Origin: Psoroptes ovis | Lineage: Eukaryota; Arthropoda; Arachnida; Sarcoptiformes; Psoroptidae | Direction of reading: 5' to 3' | Length of the DNA stretch: 64,000 nucleotides | Assembly: GCA_002943765.1 (NCBI GenBank) | Contig: PQWQ01000018.1 | Coordinates: forward strand, 953,501 to 1,017,500 | Part shown: positions 22,755 to 35,200 of the stretch, one piece after another | Numbering within the stretch: the first letter of the stretch is position 1 | How the letters are laid out: each line of letters opens with the position of its first letter | Notes under the pieces: model-generated | Told to the model about the DNA's origin: nothing | What the model saw: only the letters and a program-made list of their open reading frames with translations | The model's database searches: none | Translations under genes and position numbers: made by a program

Positions 22755-24369
22755 ATGAGTTATCGTGGTGAACGTAAACGTCGCCATAGTAATAATAATA
22801 ATGATAATTGTAGTGATGATTTAATGATGTCAAAACAACAACAACAAAGAAAACAATTATCACCATCATTACCACCACCACCTACACCGTCACCACCACC
22901 ATATCATCAAAGATCTGGTAATAGAATCGGTGGTGGCGGAGGTGGTGGAAATTCATCTGCATCATCATCACCTGATTGGAATCGTTCGAATAATGTTAGT
23001 GTTGAACGTAATGTACATCATCATTCACATCATCATCATCACCATCGTCATTCACATCATAATCCACATAATCACCATCATCATCATCATCACAATAGAT
23101 CACCATCACCGCGGTCACCCATATCGCCTCGTTCACCACCATTACCACCGCCAATGTCATCATCACAATCACCGCCACCGATTTCATTATCATCATCAAG
23201 ACGTGCACGTTCATCAAGTTATGATCCGATCAAAGTTGGATATCCATCCAGCAAACCACGTCAAAGATCAAGATCACCACCGATTTCACCGCCTCCACGG
23301 TCATATCCATCGAGTACTAGACCACAACAATATAATGATGATGATTATCATCGACAGCAACCACATGATCGTGCACTAGTTCGTGCCATGAATGTCAGTT
23401 CTAAATTAATTTTGAAAAAATTCAAATTATTAATTGTTTTCATTTCCCGAAATAGACGGATTTTCGTCCAACCAAAGATTATCGTAGTGATCCAGATAAA
23501 ACATTATTCATTGGTCGTTTGAATAGTACAACTGATGAGAATGCCATACGGATGGTAATTTGTCAAATTTGTTTCGAATCAAATCAAATCATTTAATTGA
23601 TTTTATTATTTCAAAATTATTCAATTATTCAAAGCATTTTGGTAAATTCGGTGACATACGATCATTATTCTTGATACGTGATGTATTAACCGGTGATTCA
23701 AGACGTTATGCATTTATTGAATTTCGTCGTACGAAAGATGCTGATCGTGCATATGCTGAAGGACATAATACATTATTGGATGGTCGACGTATATTGGTCG
23801 ATCGTGAATTAGGACGTACGATGAAAAATTTTAAACCAAGACGTTTTGGTGGTGGTTTCGGTGGCCAAAAAGAATCAGGTCAGCTACGTTTTGGTGGCCG
23901 TACAAATAGTAATACTGCAGGATTCAATAATAATAATAATAGCAATTATATGAATAATAACATAAATAATAATCATAATAATAATATGTCATTTAGAACA
24001 CCTAAATCATCATCATCAACATTATATCATCATAGATCATCGTTAGCATCATCATCGGCACCATATCCAACACATGCATCATCATCATCAGCACCATCAA
24101 CATTTCAATCTCGTAATCGATCAAATAACATGCAAAATGATCGATATAATAATAATTATCAAAACAATAAAAATAATCGTTATGATCATCAACATCATGT
24201 GGGACCACCACCACCATCATCATCATCAACAACAATGAAATCATATAGCAATGGTCATAATCAATCATCATCATCATCGTATCGACATCATCAAACATCA
24301 TCTAATAATAATTATATCGGCGGTAATAGCGATGGTGGCGGGCCTATTCGTACCGGTGGACGTCGTTGA
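22755..24369 (+). CDS. SNRNP35: U11/U12 small nuclear ribonucleoprotein 35 kDa protein
   Basis: Exons 22755-23393, 23456-23554 and 23635-24369 (introns 62 and 80 bp, phase 0) give 490 residues. Residues 1-160 are disordered (His, Ser, Pro, Arg rich). The conserved part begins with SSYDPIKVGYPSSKP and PHDRALVRAMN, then one RRM: RNP2 LFIGRLN (230-236) and RNP1 RRYAFIEF (269-276). The diagnostic tail RRFGGGFGG-QKESGQLRFGG follows at 315-334. This tail and the HDRAxxRAM block separate it from U1-70K. The protein is part of the U11/U12 di-snRNP that recognises U12-type introns in the nucleus. It is about twice the human length (246) because of the N-terminal and Asn/Ser-rich C-terminal extensions. 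The start context is ACAAAAATGAG. Confidence 0.93.
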
Positions 24370-24385
24370 ATTCAATTTTTTTTTC

Positions 24386-24391
24386 AATAAA
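24386..24391 (+). terminator. Poly(A) signal of SNRNP35
   Basis: AATAAA lies 17 bp after the TGA at 24367-24369, preceded by a T-rich stretch. It is the first canonical hexamer downstream. Confidence 0.6.
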
Positions 24392-25510
24392 ATCAATGAA
24401 TTTCAAAGCAGAAACTCACCTACTATGCATCATAACTCATCATTCGATCATTGATCAATCATCGATTAATTCATCCAATCAATCATCGATTCATTCACTT
24501 CATTCATCGATTCTGTGTATGAAAATGTCTGGTCAAAAAATATAAACATTCATTTCTCACCTCTTTTTCTCCTTTCAAAATTTTTTCTAGTTATGAAATG
24601 ATTTCAATTATTTCAATGATTATTCAAAAACAAACAAAACTTTCCCATATATTCATTAATCAATTAATATTTCATTATTTCAACATGGTGAAAAAAATCA
24701 AATGGAAATGAATCAAAGCAAGAATTCATTCAAATGAATCAACGAGAAAAAAAGAACCGACAATCTCATCATTTATCAGTATTCAGCAAACAACTTTAGA
24801 AATTTTGAAAAATTTTCAATCAAATCAGCTGAAGATCATTAAGATTATTTCTATTTGAAGAAAAAAGAATATGAAAAATTTAATATTTCAGTTTTAATTT
24901 CATTTCATTCATATAATTTGCAAATCAAACCAAAACAAAATGGAAAATCATGAATAAATTCTTTCTTTTTTTTGGATATCCTTGGACCATCTTTTGTATC
25001 TATTTATTAGGTCAAAAGTCAAACGGAATCTTTTTTCCGCAATCGAAAACGTGTCTTTCTGGCTTTCTTACCATCGGTTGCTATTCTTGAAATTATGGTA
25101 AAATTATTGATTCGAAAATATGCGAAAACTCAATATTCCTTGAGGAACATTCTTCTAATTGAAAGAATTTTACCTGAAATTCTTAAATTTTGGAAACTAG
25201 TCGATTTTTTTCGAGGAAAATAACAAGGATTTCATTCAAATTTTGACCTAAATTCATTTTAATCATTTCATTGAAATAAACAAACAAAATTAAAATAAGT
25301 TTGCGGCCTCAAAAAATCGATTTTTTCCCTCGGCCTACCTTTACTTATCTTAAATTGAAATTCAAAAAAAATCAATTAAACAACCACTTGGTACAAAAAA
25401 TCAATAATCATTTCGGGTTAATTTTGGGCTGAATTTTACCAATTCTTATTATTTTCTTGAGGAATTTCTTCAGTTTTAAATTTTGAATTTTCAGTTATTT
25501 TTTCGACAAT

Positions 25511-25519
25511 AGATGGCGC
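25511..25519 (+). promoter_or_regulatory. CTCF-like word AGATGGCGC upstream of onecut
   Basis: AGATGGCGC resembles the core of arthropod CTCF sites (AGRKGGCGC). It stands 767 bp before the onecut start codon in otherwise AT-rich DNA. Function inferred only. Confidence 0.35.
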
Positions 25520-26286
25520 TATGTGCTTCGATAATTTTTAATTTTTTTGTCAGTTGCAATTTTCGCTCACCAGATTGCTCTGATTTTCAAGCTTTTTTTT
25601 TAAATATTTCAAAAATATTTGCCGCCATTTTCTTTTTCTATCGATTAAACTCATCACTATCTTAACCAAAAAAGCTTACACTTTTATCTGTTCTCACTGT
25701 CTATTTTCACTCAACACACTGTAAATCGACGACGGCGCCAAATTTAACATGGGGAAAATTCAAAAAAATGAATCGACGACGCCGCCTATGAACGCCTTAG
25801 ACTCCGCCTTTGTTACTGTTTGAGTCAAAATATTTTGGATTCGATTTTTTCAATGTTTTGTTTCTTTGTTTTGTTATGAAGAATCACAGAATCCAATTCT
25901 TTGTATTGTTCCAATTTCAAAATAATGAATGGAAAAATGATTCAAACGATTTATTATTCCGATCATTCATTCAACAAACAAACATTCAAGCGAAATGTAT
26001 TGAAAATTTTTGACAAAAAAATCCATAAAATACGAAAAATCTTTGCTAAAAATGTTTACCAAAAAATTTCCATTAATTTTCGATGAATTCATTTTACGAG
26101 ATCATTTGGAACATTTAATAATCATCAATGAAGCAATCAAAGACAAATGAATATCATATGTTTATTGATGTTCAAGTCATATTAACGAATTTATTAAGCC
26201 TTCAAACAAGAATTCTTTTGATAAATCCTTGGTGCAATCATTCATTTATTACGGTGTTGAAATATTGAACAATCAATTCAATCATA

Positions 26287-29200
26287 ATGATTGATGCTAC
26301 AGATTTTCGTAGCGTAATCGCTGCATCAACAACCGATGCAACTGGACATTCACATCATTCAGCAGCGGCAGCAGCAGCAGCTGCTGCAGCAGCCGCCACT
26401 GCTCATCATCCATATCATACACATCATCATAATGCGACCGGTAATGGTATTCATCCATCGCTGCATTCACATCATCCACAACATCATGCACATCATTCAC
26501 ATGGTAATGGTAGCGGCTTGATTGGTGCCGGTGGACAACATCATCCACATGATGCATTGAATGGTCGTATGACGCCTACCGGTTTTGTACAAGCGACCGG
26601 ATCGTATGCAACGCTGACACCATTACAACCGCTGCCACCGATATCGACAATGTCGGAAAAATTTCAACATCATTATCATGCTGCTGCAGCTGCCAGTGCA
26701 CATCATCACCATCATCATAATGCAGCTCATCATCATTTACATGGTTCACATCATCCAGGTGCTGCTGGATCTGCCGCTGCAGGTTTTACAACTGCTGCCG
26801 CATTAATGCATCATATGCATCATCATGGAATGACACAATTGGAAGCAGTTTCTGAGCAACAACAACAACAACAGCAACAACAACAACAACAACATGCTCA
26901 ACAGCAATACGCTCAACAGTATTTAGCATCATCGACCACTTTACAGCGAAATATTCAACATCAACAACAACAGCAACAACAAGGAAGTGTTGTCGGTTCG
27001 ATGTTAGGTCCATATGCTGGATCCCAATCATCGGTTGTTGGTCATCATCATCATCATCATAATCAACATGTTTCAGCAGCCGTTGCGGCAGCTGCAGCAG
27101 CTGCAATGATGAACGGTGGTAATCCATCGGTGATCACATCGGTTTCTTCAACTGCAAACGCTGCTGATTTGATTTTAGGTGGCAGTTCTGCCACAGGCAT
27201 CGCTGGTGCTAATGGATCGCTGCAATCACCATCAGATCGTGGAAGCATTGGTTCACCATGCAGTGGTGGTCCCTTTGATTATACTGGAACACTGAGAGAA
27301 ATGTCCAATACGATAACATCGCCATCACCAACAGCTAATTCATCATCACCGAATGAAAATGGAACGGGTCGTACACGATTACATTCACCAATATCAGCAA
27401 ATAACATGAATAATAATATTGATTCTGGTTCCAATAATAACAATAATAATACAAATGAAGCTCCAAGTCCAAGCAGTGTTAGTGGCCGCAACAATGGCCG
27501 TGATCATCAAATGAATTTGAACACTTCGAACACTCCAAGTCCACCACCATCATTACCGCAATCATCAAATTCAACATTATCATCACCAACCGTTCAACCA
27601 TTGATCAATCATCATCATCAATTATTGTTAAATCATCATCATCATCATCATCACAATCAACTTCATCAACAGCAACAAACGCATCAGCAATCACAGCAGC
27701 AATCGCATCAGCAGCAACAACAACAGCAACAATCACAATTACAGCATCATCCGCATCATCATAATCAACATAATCATCTCAGCAATCATCATCCTCATCA
27801 TCATTTGAATAATATTGGCAATACACAACTGATGTGTTCATCACTATCACCACCATCTTCAACAGCTTCGGGTTTTTCGCTTCATCATCATGCGGCAGCA
27901 GCGGCGGCAGCCGCAGCAGCTGCAGCTGCTGCTGCATCAATAATGTCACCAATGAGTTCGGTAAATGGTGGTAAAGATATCGATATAATCGATACAACAC
28001 ATCATATGGACAATTTGCATCATCATTCCAGTCATAATCAAAATAACAATCATCATCAACATCATCTGAAATATGGTGCATCATCATCATCAGTGACCGC
28101 AACAGCAGCAGCAACAACACCACCATCATTATCCATTCATAATAATACAAACAATGATTTACTATCGAATACTAATAATAGTTCTGTGAATAATGTCGAT
28201 GCTCAATCAATTGATTCAGCTGCATCGACAACATCATCGAATGATGATCATGATGAAATCAACACTAAAGAATTGGCTCAACGTATATCAGCCGAGCTAA
28301 AACGTTACAGCATACCGCAAGCTATATTTGCTCAGCGTGTACTTTGTCGTTCACAAGGAACACTATCTGACTTGCTACGAAATCCAAAACCATGGTCTAA
28401 ACTGAAATCAGGACGTGAAACATTTCGCCGTATGCAAAAATGGCTTGAAGAACCTGAATTTCAACGAATGTCAGCATTACGTTTAGCAGGTAGGTGGCGC
28501 TTTATTTTTTTCTTATTTTTCAATTGATTTTTCGATCATTCTCACCGGTTTCCTCGTATATTTGTAATAACTTTGATTATTTATACCTTGAATTATTTTG
28601 TCCAAAAAAAACTTTCTGAAAATTCGGTGAGAAATTTTCAAGAAAAAATAACTTTACTCGTGCCAAATCAAATTCATGGCAAGCACATGGCATGGAAAAA
28701 AATCCATATTTATTGACCGTTATATGAACGGTCGATTTTTTTCTTCATTCAGTTTCACACCCCTCATATTCGAATATTATGGAAATTATCATTTTAAAAA
28801 GTTACAAATTATCCCAAAGAAATTTCCAAAAATAACCCAAAAAAAAATCTTGGCTCTTCAAAATGTAAATTTGTACCATTTTGTTCCGATTTCAATCAAT
28901 GAATATTTGTATTCTTGGTCTTCGAGAGCAATTCAGATAGAAATGAATGTCATTTGATCATATATTGATCAATGATTTGAACCATTTTTCGATCCATTTC
29001 TGATCCATAAGTTTACACATAACTGACGCCTTGTTGAAAAAATCAGTCAATTTTCAAATAAGATCGAAATATTACATATCGAATATCGATATATATTGAT
29101 ATATCAATGATTCTTCGATAATCATTGATTACATTGATTTTTTTTTCATTGATTTTCGCTTTGGATTTGATTTTTTGATTATTTCATTGATCCTTGTTTG

Positions 29201-32200
29201 ATTGATTCGATGATTGATTTGATTGATCCATTTTGATTGATTTTTGTTCGATTCATTCAATCAATTAATTGATTGGTTCGATGATTGATTGGTGATGTTC
29301 GAGTTGTTGAACTGATTACGCAAGCTGATGTTTCAATTCTTTGAATTTCGCAAATGATTTCATCGGTGAAAACACAAAAAACAATTAAAACCCTGTGCCA
29401 GGTGTGTGTCACAAAGTTTGTGAATTTTTTTTTTCAAAAATTCAAATTTAAAAATTTTTGAAAAAATTTTTGCCAGAAAAAATGTCATGCAAACAAATCA
29501 TTATTATCATTGTTTACCTGTGTGTTTGTCAGTGTATGTCTCCCCCGTTCACCCCCTTACCTGAGAGTTGGGGTTTTGACAGGGGTTATACATTGGGGTT
29601 ATACAGTCATACAATTACTTGTGTTTTATTTTTCCTTAATTATCATTACATTTTCCATAATTATTCTCTCGAAAGGAAACCAAATTTCCCCTTAAAACCA
29701 GGTACACCAGGTAAATCACCAGACCATTTGTTGTCGTTCATGTTATTTCTTGTTTGTTTTCTGTGTGTCTATGAGGTGATAACCATGGAGATACATACCT
29801 AAGAAAATTTTCCGAAAAAAATGAAAATTTTTAATGACTTTCAGGTAAATGACGATTTCCTTTTTTCTCAAAGATCCAAATAATGAATTCAATGAATTCT
29901 TTTTGTTTGATTGGTTTCGTTCACCACCGAGAAAAATTGAAAAATTGACAGATGAAACAAACAAATACCACAATTCACCCAGAATAATTTACCTCTTAGA
30001 GGTCTTATTGTCTTTTCTATGATTTGTATGAGAATTCCCTCTCCTCTTACGATCCCTTTTTGCGGCAAAAAAAAAGTTGAATGAATGGAGAGGTTTTCGA
30101 AGGTGGAGAAATTTTTGAGAGGGGGCAGAAGGGTCGAGAATTCATTTATGAGAATTTTTTCTTAAAAAAAAATTTCTAAAAAGTTTTCCAGCTATAAAAA
30201 ATTGAAAATATGACAGATAAGAACCTTTATAATAATTCAAATACTCATTTGAAAAGAGTGGAGAACTGGAGAGTCACCATATATCAGTATCCAGATACGA
30301 GTATATCAGAGAGATTCCAGTATATCTCACCATACACAAAGATAATTATTATCATTTGGTTCATGATGATTCTGTGGTGGTCGTTGTTGTTGTTGTTGTT
30401 GTTACAACAATTCATTTCAAACCAACCAAAGAAAACAAAAAACAATTCACCATACACAATCACACATATGTGGACTGTTGTTTGTTTATTTCCGTTTGTA
30501 ACGGAAATTTTCCTTGTTTTGTTGTTTTGTTTTCGGGAAGTTTTTTCCATCTTTGATTGTTTTTGAATGGCAGAATTGTTCAATTGAATTCAATTGTTTT
30601 CCACTGGTTCACTTGGAACTTGTATGTTCCAGAATTTGACAGCTTCTTTGGTTGTTGCCACACAGCAACACCAAATACACTTAGGCAAATACACCAACAC
30701 GAACAAGCACAGAATTTGATGACTTTGACTGTGTTTCACCATGTCATTTCTTTATATTTCTTTGTCTTTGTTCCAATGTGCCATAAGAAGAATATTCTCC
30801 TTATTCTGACATTGACTTTTTTTTTGATTTTGACATTTTGTGCTGCTGTTTGCTATGGCTGCTTTTGCTGCTGTCGTTGCTTCTCATTCTGCTGTCAATT
30901 AAATTTCAATATGTTTTTCCACAGGGTTTTTCACATGGTTTTTTAAGGGGTTTCGTCGGTGCTCTTCGGTTATTATGTTGTACCAAATTTTTACGGGAAA
31001 TTTTCCCGTACAAAAAAAAACTTGTTCGTTTGAAAGTTGTTCTTGATGTTGTTGTTGTTGTTGTTACTACAAGGCTATAGTTCATTTGAAATTGTTTAAT
31101 GTTTTTTTTTTCAATGTTTTCTCGGTGTAATTCATTTTTTAATCGATTTTTTTATTATTTTGAAAAAAACAATGTTTTTTATAATGTATTTTCTATGAGG
31201 TTTTCAACATCATTTCATTTTTTTTTCACGAAAAAATGAAATGAAATGTTTTCTTATTTTTGCCAAATCATTACGATATGGTCTGATGACTTTTAGAAAA
31301 GAATATTCTCTTTCGAGAATCTCATAGAAATTTTTAAAAATTCTCATCAGCACCATAACCACAAATGATTATTGAAATTGTTTTTCCTATTTATTCATTG
31401 AAAAGAAAATTACCGGAATTTTTTCTGTAAAATTTTTTAATATATTTTTTTTAAGTCTTCAAAAGGTTAATTAAAGTTTGATCAAAGTTTTTTTTGAAGT
31501 TTTTCATTTTAAAAAGTTGAGAAGAAATGGAAGAATATTTTCGGTGAACATTTTCCCGAAAATGATTTAATTCGTTAAATATTTTTCCTATGAATGTTTA
31601 CTTCATGTAATCCTGGAAAAGTCGAGTTTTTTCTCTGAAATATTTTCGATCAGTGTTCTCGTTTGATCAGTGCTAGTAGTGATGATATTCCCAAGGGATG
31701 TTTTTGGTATGATTTTGGAATTTTCGATTTCAATTTTTCGGTGAATTATCTTTGACCGAAACTTTTTTTTTCCAAATATTCGAATGGCCAAAGGTCTCCG
31801 AGGTCTTAAATTTTCTCCACAATGAAAATGACCGATTGATTCAGGCGATTGACTCGTGTCAATTTGATTAGGTCAATTTGATCTGGCCAATTTGGCAAGA
31901 AGCACCGAATTCGGCCATATACCACCATGCTAACCGAATACAATCATAACTCTACGATAATTAAATTAAATATATTAACATTATGAACCGACTAATAATA
32001 ATCAAAACATTAAACAGTCCAAAATGATGATTAGAATAAAACCACAAAAAAATCAAATCAAATAAAAATAAATTGAACAAATCATATCAATTTGTGTTTA
32101 TTATTCGAAGAAAGAATTAAATCATTTGATTTAATTATGATCGAACCATCAAATAATGATAATAATAACAATCATCAATGATTGTTATTAATGTAACCCA

Positions 32201-35200
32201 TTTATTCTTATTCTCATCGTCATCATTATCATTATTTTAACCCTTTTCAAAGCATCATTGATTTTGAATTCAGATTCACATTCATTCATTTATCAGTATT
32301 TTTTTTTTCTCATTTGAATCAAAATTTCAATTGAATTGAATTGAATTCAATTGAAATTTTCAGTCGTAATCGTATATGATTGTTCAATTCTGTAATTACA
32401 TTACAATGAATGAATTATTTCCAACAACAAAATAAAAATATCCGGAATATTATCGTACTGTTTATACTCGTTATCTGCGTACACTCATTGTGTGGTAATT
32501 CATTGTAATTCAATATAAATATGAAGTTTCAAAGGATAATAACGTCAATATCGTTTCGATGAATATTTTCAATTTTTTTTTTTTTTGAGATCAAAATTAT
32601 TATTTTCATCATTTAAGATGATAACACATTAACAATGACATTGATGATTATCATTATCATTGACATCGTCGTTCATTAAATCATATGAATCAAATGTCAT
32701 ATTACATGTTATCTAACAATGATAATGATTATCATTTTTTGATTGATAATTGTCATTTTCTTTTGTTGTTGAACGATAATGGCGATGATGATGATTATTT
32801 GAAATTTAAATCAAACGAATCAATTGAATTAAAATTTGAAATTTATGCTTTCATGTTTGCGCGTGGTGACAATCTACCAGAATCAAATTAAATTTAATCG
32901 TTTTTCATTCGAAGCGAAATATTCATCGATTATTCTTTTTTTTGTTGTTATTCTCTGTTGACTAATGATCTATCGTAGTGTACAGGCTTACAATAAGGGT
33001 CGGTAGGGTTAAACATTGTTTAATGATCATCATCAATGATGGTGATCACTGAATAAATTTTTTTCTCGGTTGAATTTACATAAATTTTCAATTATTTTGG
33101 AAGGAGAACCAGGAAAAATGAATGAAAATCAATCATTTGATTATCTACGATTTATTATCAGCTTTTGGCCGGTTGATAGTTGGTGGTTTGCTGTTTGGTT
33201 TGTGCTGGTTTTTCACTGATAATTTCAAATGTTAATCAGTTGAAGAACATTGAATGAATAATCGATTTACTTTGTAATTTCAATGAGGTTGTTATCTTGT
33301 TTATCTTTGCTTGTGTTTATCTTGTTTAACACCGAGTGTGTTAACCAAATACTAATCGTTTGTACCTGTTTAAATACGCCCTTCAAAAAACCAATCAATT
33401 TGATTGAAAATATTTTCAAATTTCCCCTTTTCCTTCAAATTGTTATCAATCAATTGATTTTCGATTGATTCATTGTTTATTTATTTGTTTTACCTTCGAA
33501 AACTAAACTAGCTTCGATGAGCACGATTGCTGAGCTCAAAAGCAAAAGCCATCAAAACCAATGGCTTTTATCAGCCAGAACTTTTGAAATTTCAAAAATT
33601 GAAATTGATATTGATTTTTAGTTTCTCTCAAAGAAAGAAAATAAAAGGAAAATTTTTTAACCCTTTAGGCTAAATATAAATTGTCAGAAATTTTTTTCTG
33701 AAAAATTGTCATTTCAATTTCAAAAATGTAAAAAATAATCCAATTTTATTAAATTGAAATTTTTTTTTGAATTCAAAATTTGAATTGAATTCAATTAAAT
33801 TATAACCACAATTTCATAACCCTTTTGTTAACTGATCATTCAAACATTCAGTAAACGACGTCATCATTATTATTATGACCAAAATACAAGTTTTTTTTAG
33901 TGGTGTCTTACACTAATTAATTAAGCAGCGACAAAACCCTTGTGTGTGTATGGTACATACATGTTCATTTTCACCAATTAGAGATAAGTCATTCGTCAGT
34001 CTTAGCATCAGTCAATTAAGAATTTCAAAAAACCAAAAGTGTTGAGTGGATTTGAAATTTGTACCGAATTTCCAATTAATAATCAAAACCATATCGCACT
34101 CACCACGACTACATAGACCATCTTTCTTCTTGTAATTGAAGCATCTTATTCGACTTTGATCAAGTCTTAGATAATTTAAATTGAAATTTTAAATTTTTTC
34201 TCTTTTCCAATTTAAAATATTTCATATCACTTCGCTATCCATCGAGTACATCATCACCCTTGTATAGCCCTTGTATCTATTTCTTTCATGACCCTTTTGG
34301 TTGTCATTGAAATTAAAAAATACGAAGAAAATCCTTTGAGCTCTTCAAAGACTTCATCTCTTTCAATTGATAATAATTCTACGTAGAGAATTTCATAAAA
34401 TTTTCACCAAAAAAAATTGAAAAAATTAAAATTGAAATTCTTTGATACCCTTTGGTTCCATTATCATTATTATTATTATCATTCACTACGATCGATCATT
34501 AAATTTGATGATCCATTTTTTTAGTCAAAAATTTCAAATGGTATTCAACTGATATCATTGAACTTTACCGAAAATTATTTTTTTGGGAAATACTTTTCCT
34601 CGAAATTTCTCGGATTTTAATCGCTGTTCATAGAAATCAGTGTAGAAATTTCATAGGGTTTTGAAACCAGTGGTTGTTGAAGGGTTATACAAATAACAAC
34701 GAATGAATAACAATGACAACAAATAACGAAGCCAATTTATCTTGTAACACACGTTGGTATACATCGGTTGAAATTTACAAATTTTTACCAATTTTTTTAA
34801 TTTAAATCACTGAATTTGTGAATTTTTTTTTTCAGTGCAGCATCAACATCAGTAACAGTGGTGACATAATCATCATCATTACGCACCCAGAGAGAGAGAA
34901 ACGATTATAATGATGTCAATGTGACAATTATTATGATGATGATGATTATGTCACCACTGCTGCTGCTTACAGTGATTATGTCGTTTGATTGTGTCATTTG
35001 TGTGTGTGTGTTTTTAATACAAATGAATGACAACATATACATACATACATACACGATGACGACGACGATTATTTAATTTGATGATTTGAATAATAAATAG
35101 TCATAATCAGTACACAAATGGTGTCGAATAATAGAAAAATAACGCTGGTAAATGTTATTACTACGACTGATTATTATCTATTATGATTGCTGTGATTCCG

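Larger units (their letters stand above)
24370..26286. other. Spacer between SNRNP35 and onecut
   Basis: About 1.9 kb. A poly(A) signal for SNRNP35 is at 24386-24391. The rest is AT-rich and non-coding up to the onecut start; it should contain the onecut promoter and 5' UTR. Notable are the CTCF-like word at 25511-25519 and a GC-rich patch at 25725-25810 (GACGACGGCGCC and CGACGACGCCGCC). Confidence 0.5.

Noticed and set aside
22930..24301. His/Ile-rich and Met/Asp-rich frames overlapping SNRNP35
   Set aside because: Alternate-frame readings of CAT/CAC triplet runs in the real gene.
26297..28150. Several frames on both strands over onecut exon 1
   Set aside because: Shadows of CAT, CAA and GCA repeats encoding the poly-His, poly-Gln and poly-Ala tracts.
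29458..29802. 114-codon plus-strand frame with a hydrophobic start, in the onecut intron
   Set aside because: A signal-like stretch arises from ATT/ATC runs; the rest has no family resemblance and the DNA has G-rich direct repeats (GGGGTTATAC).
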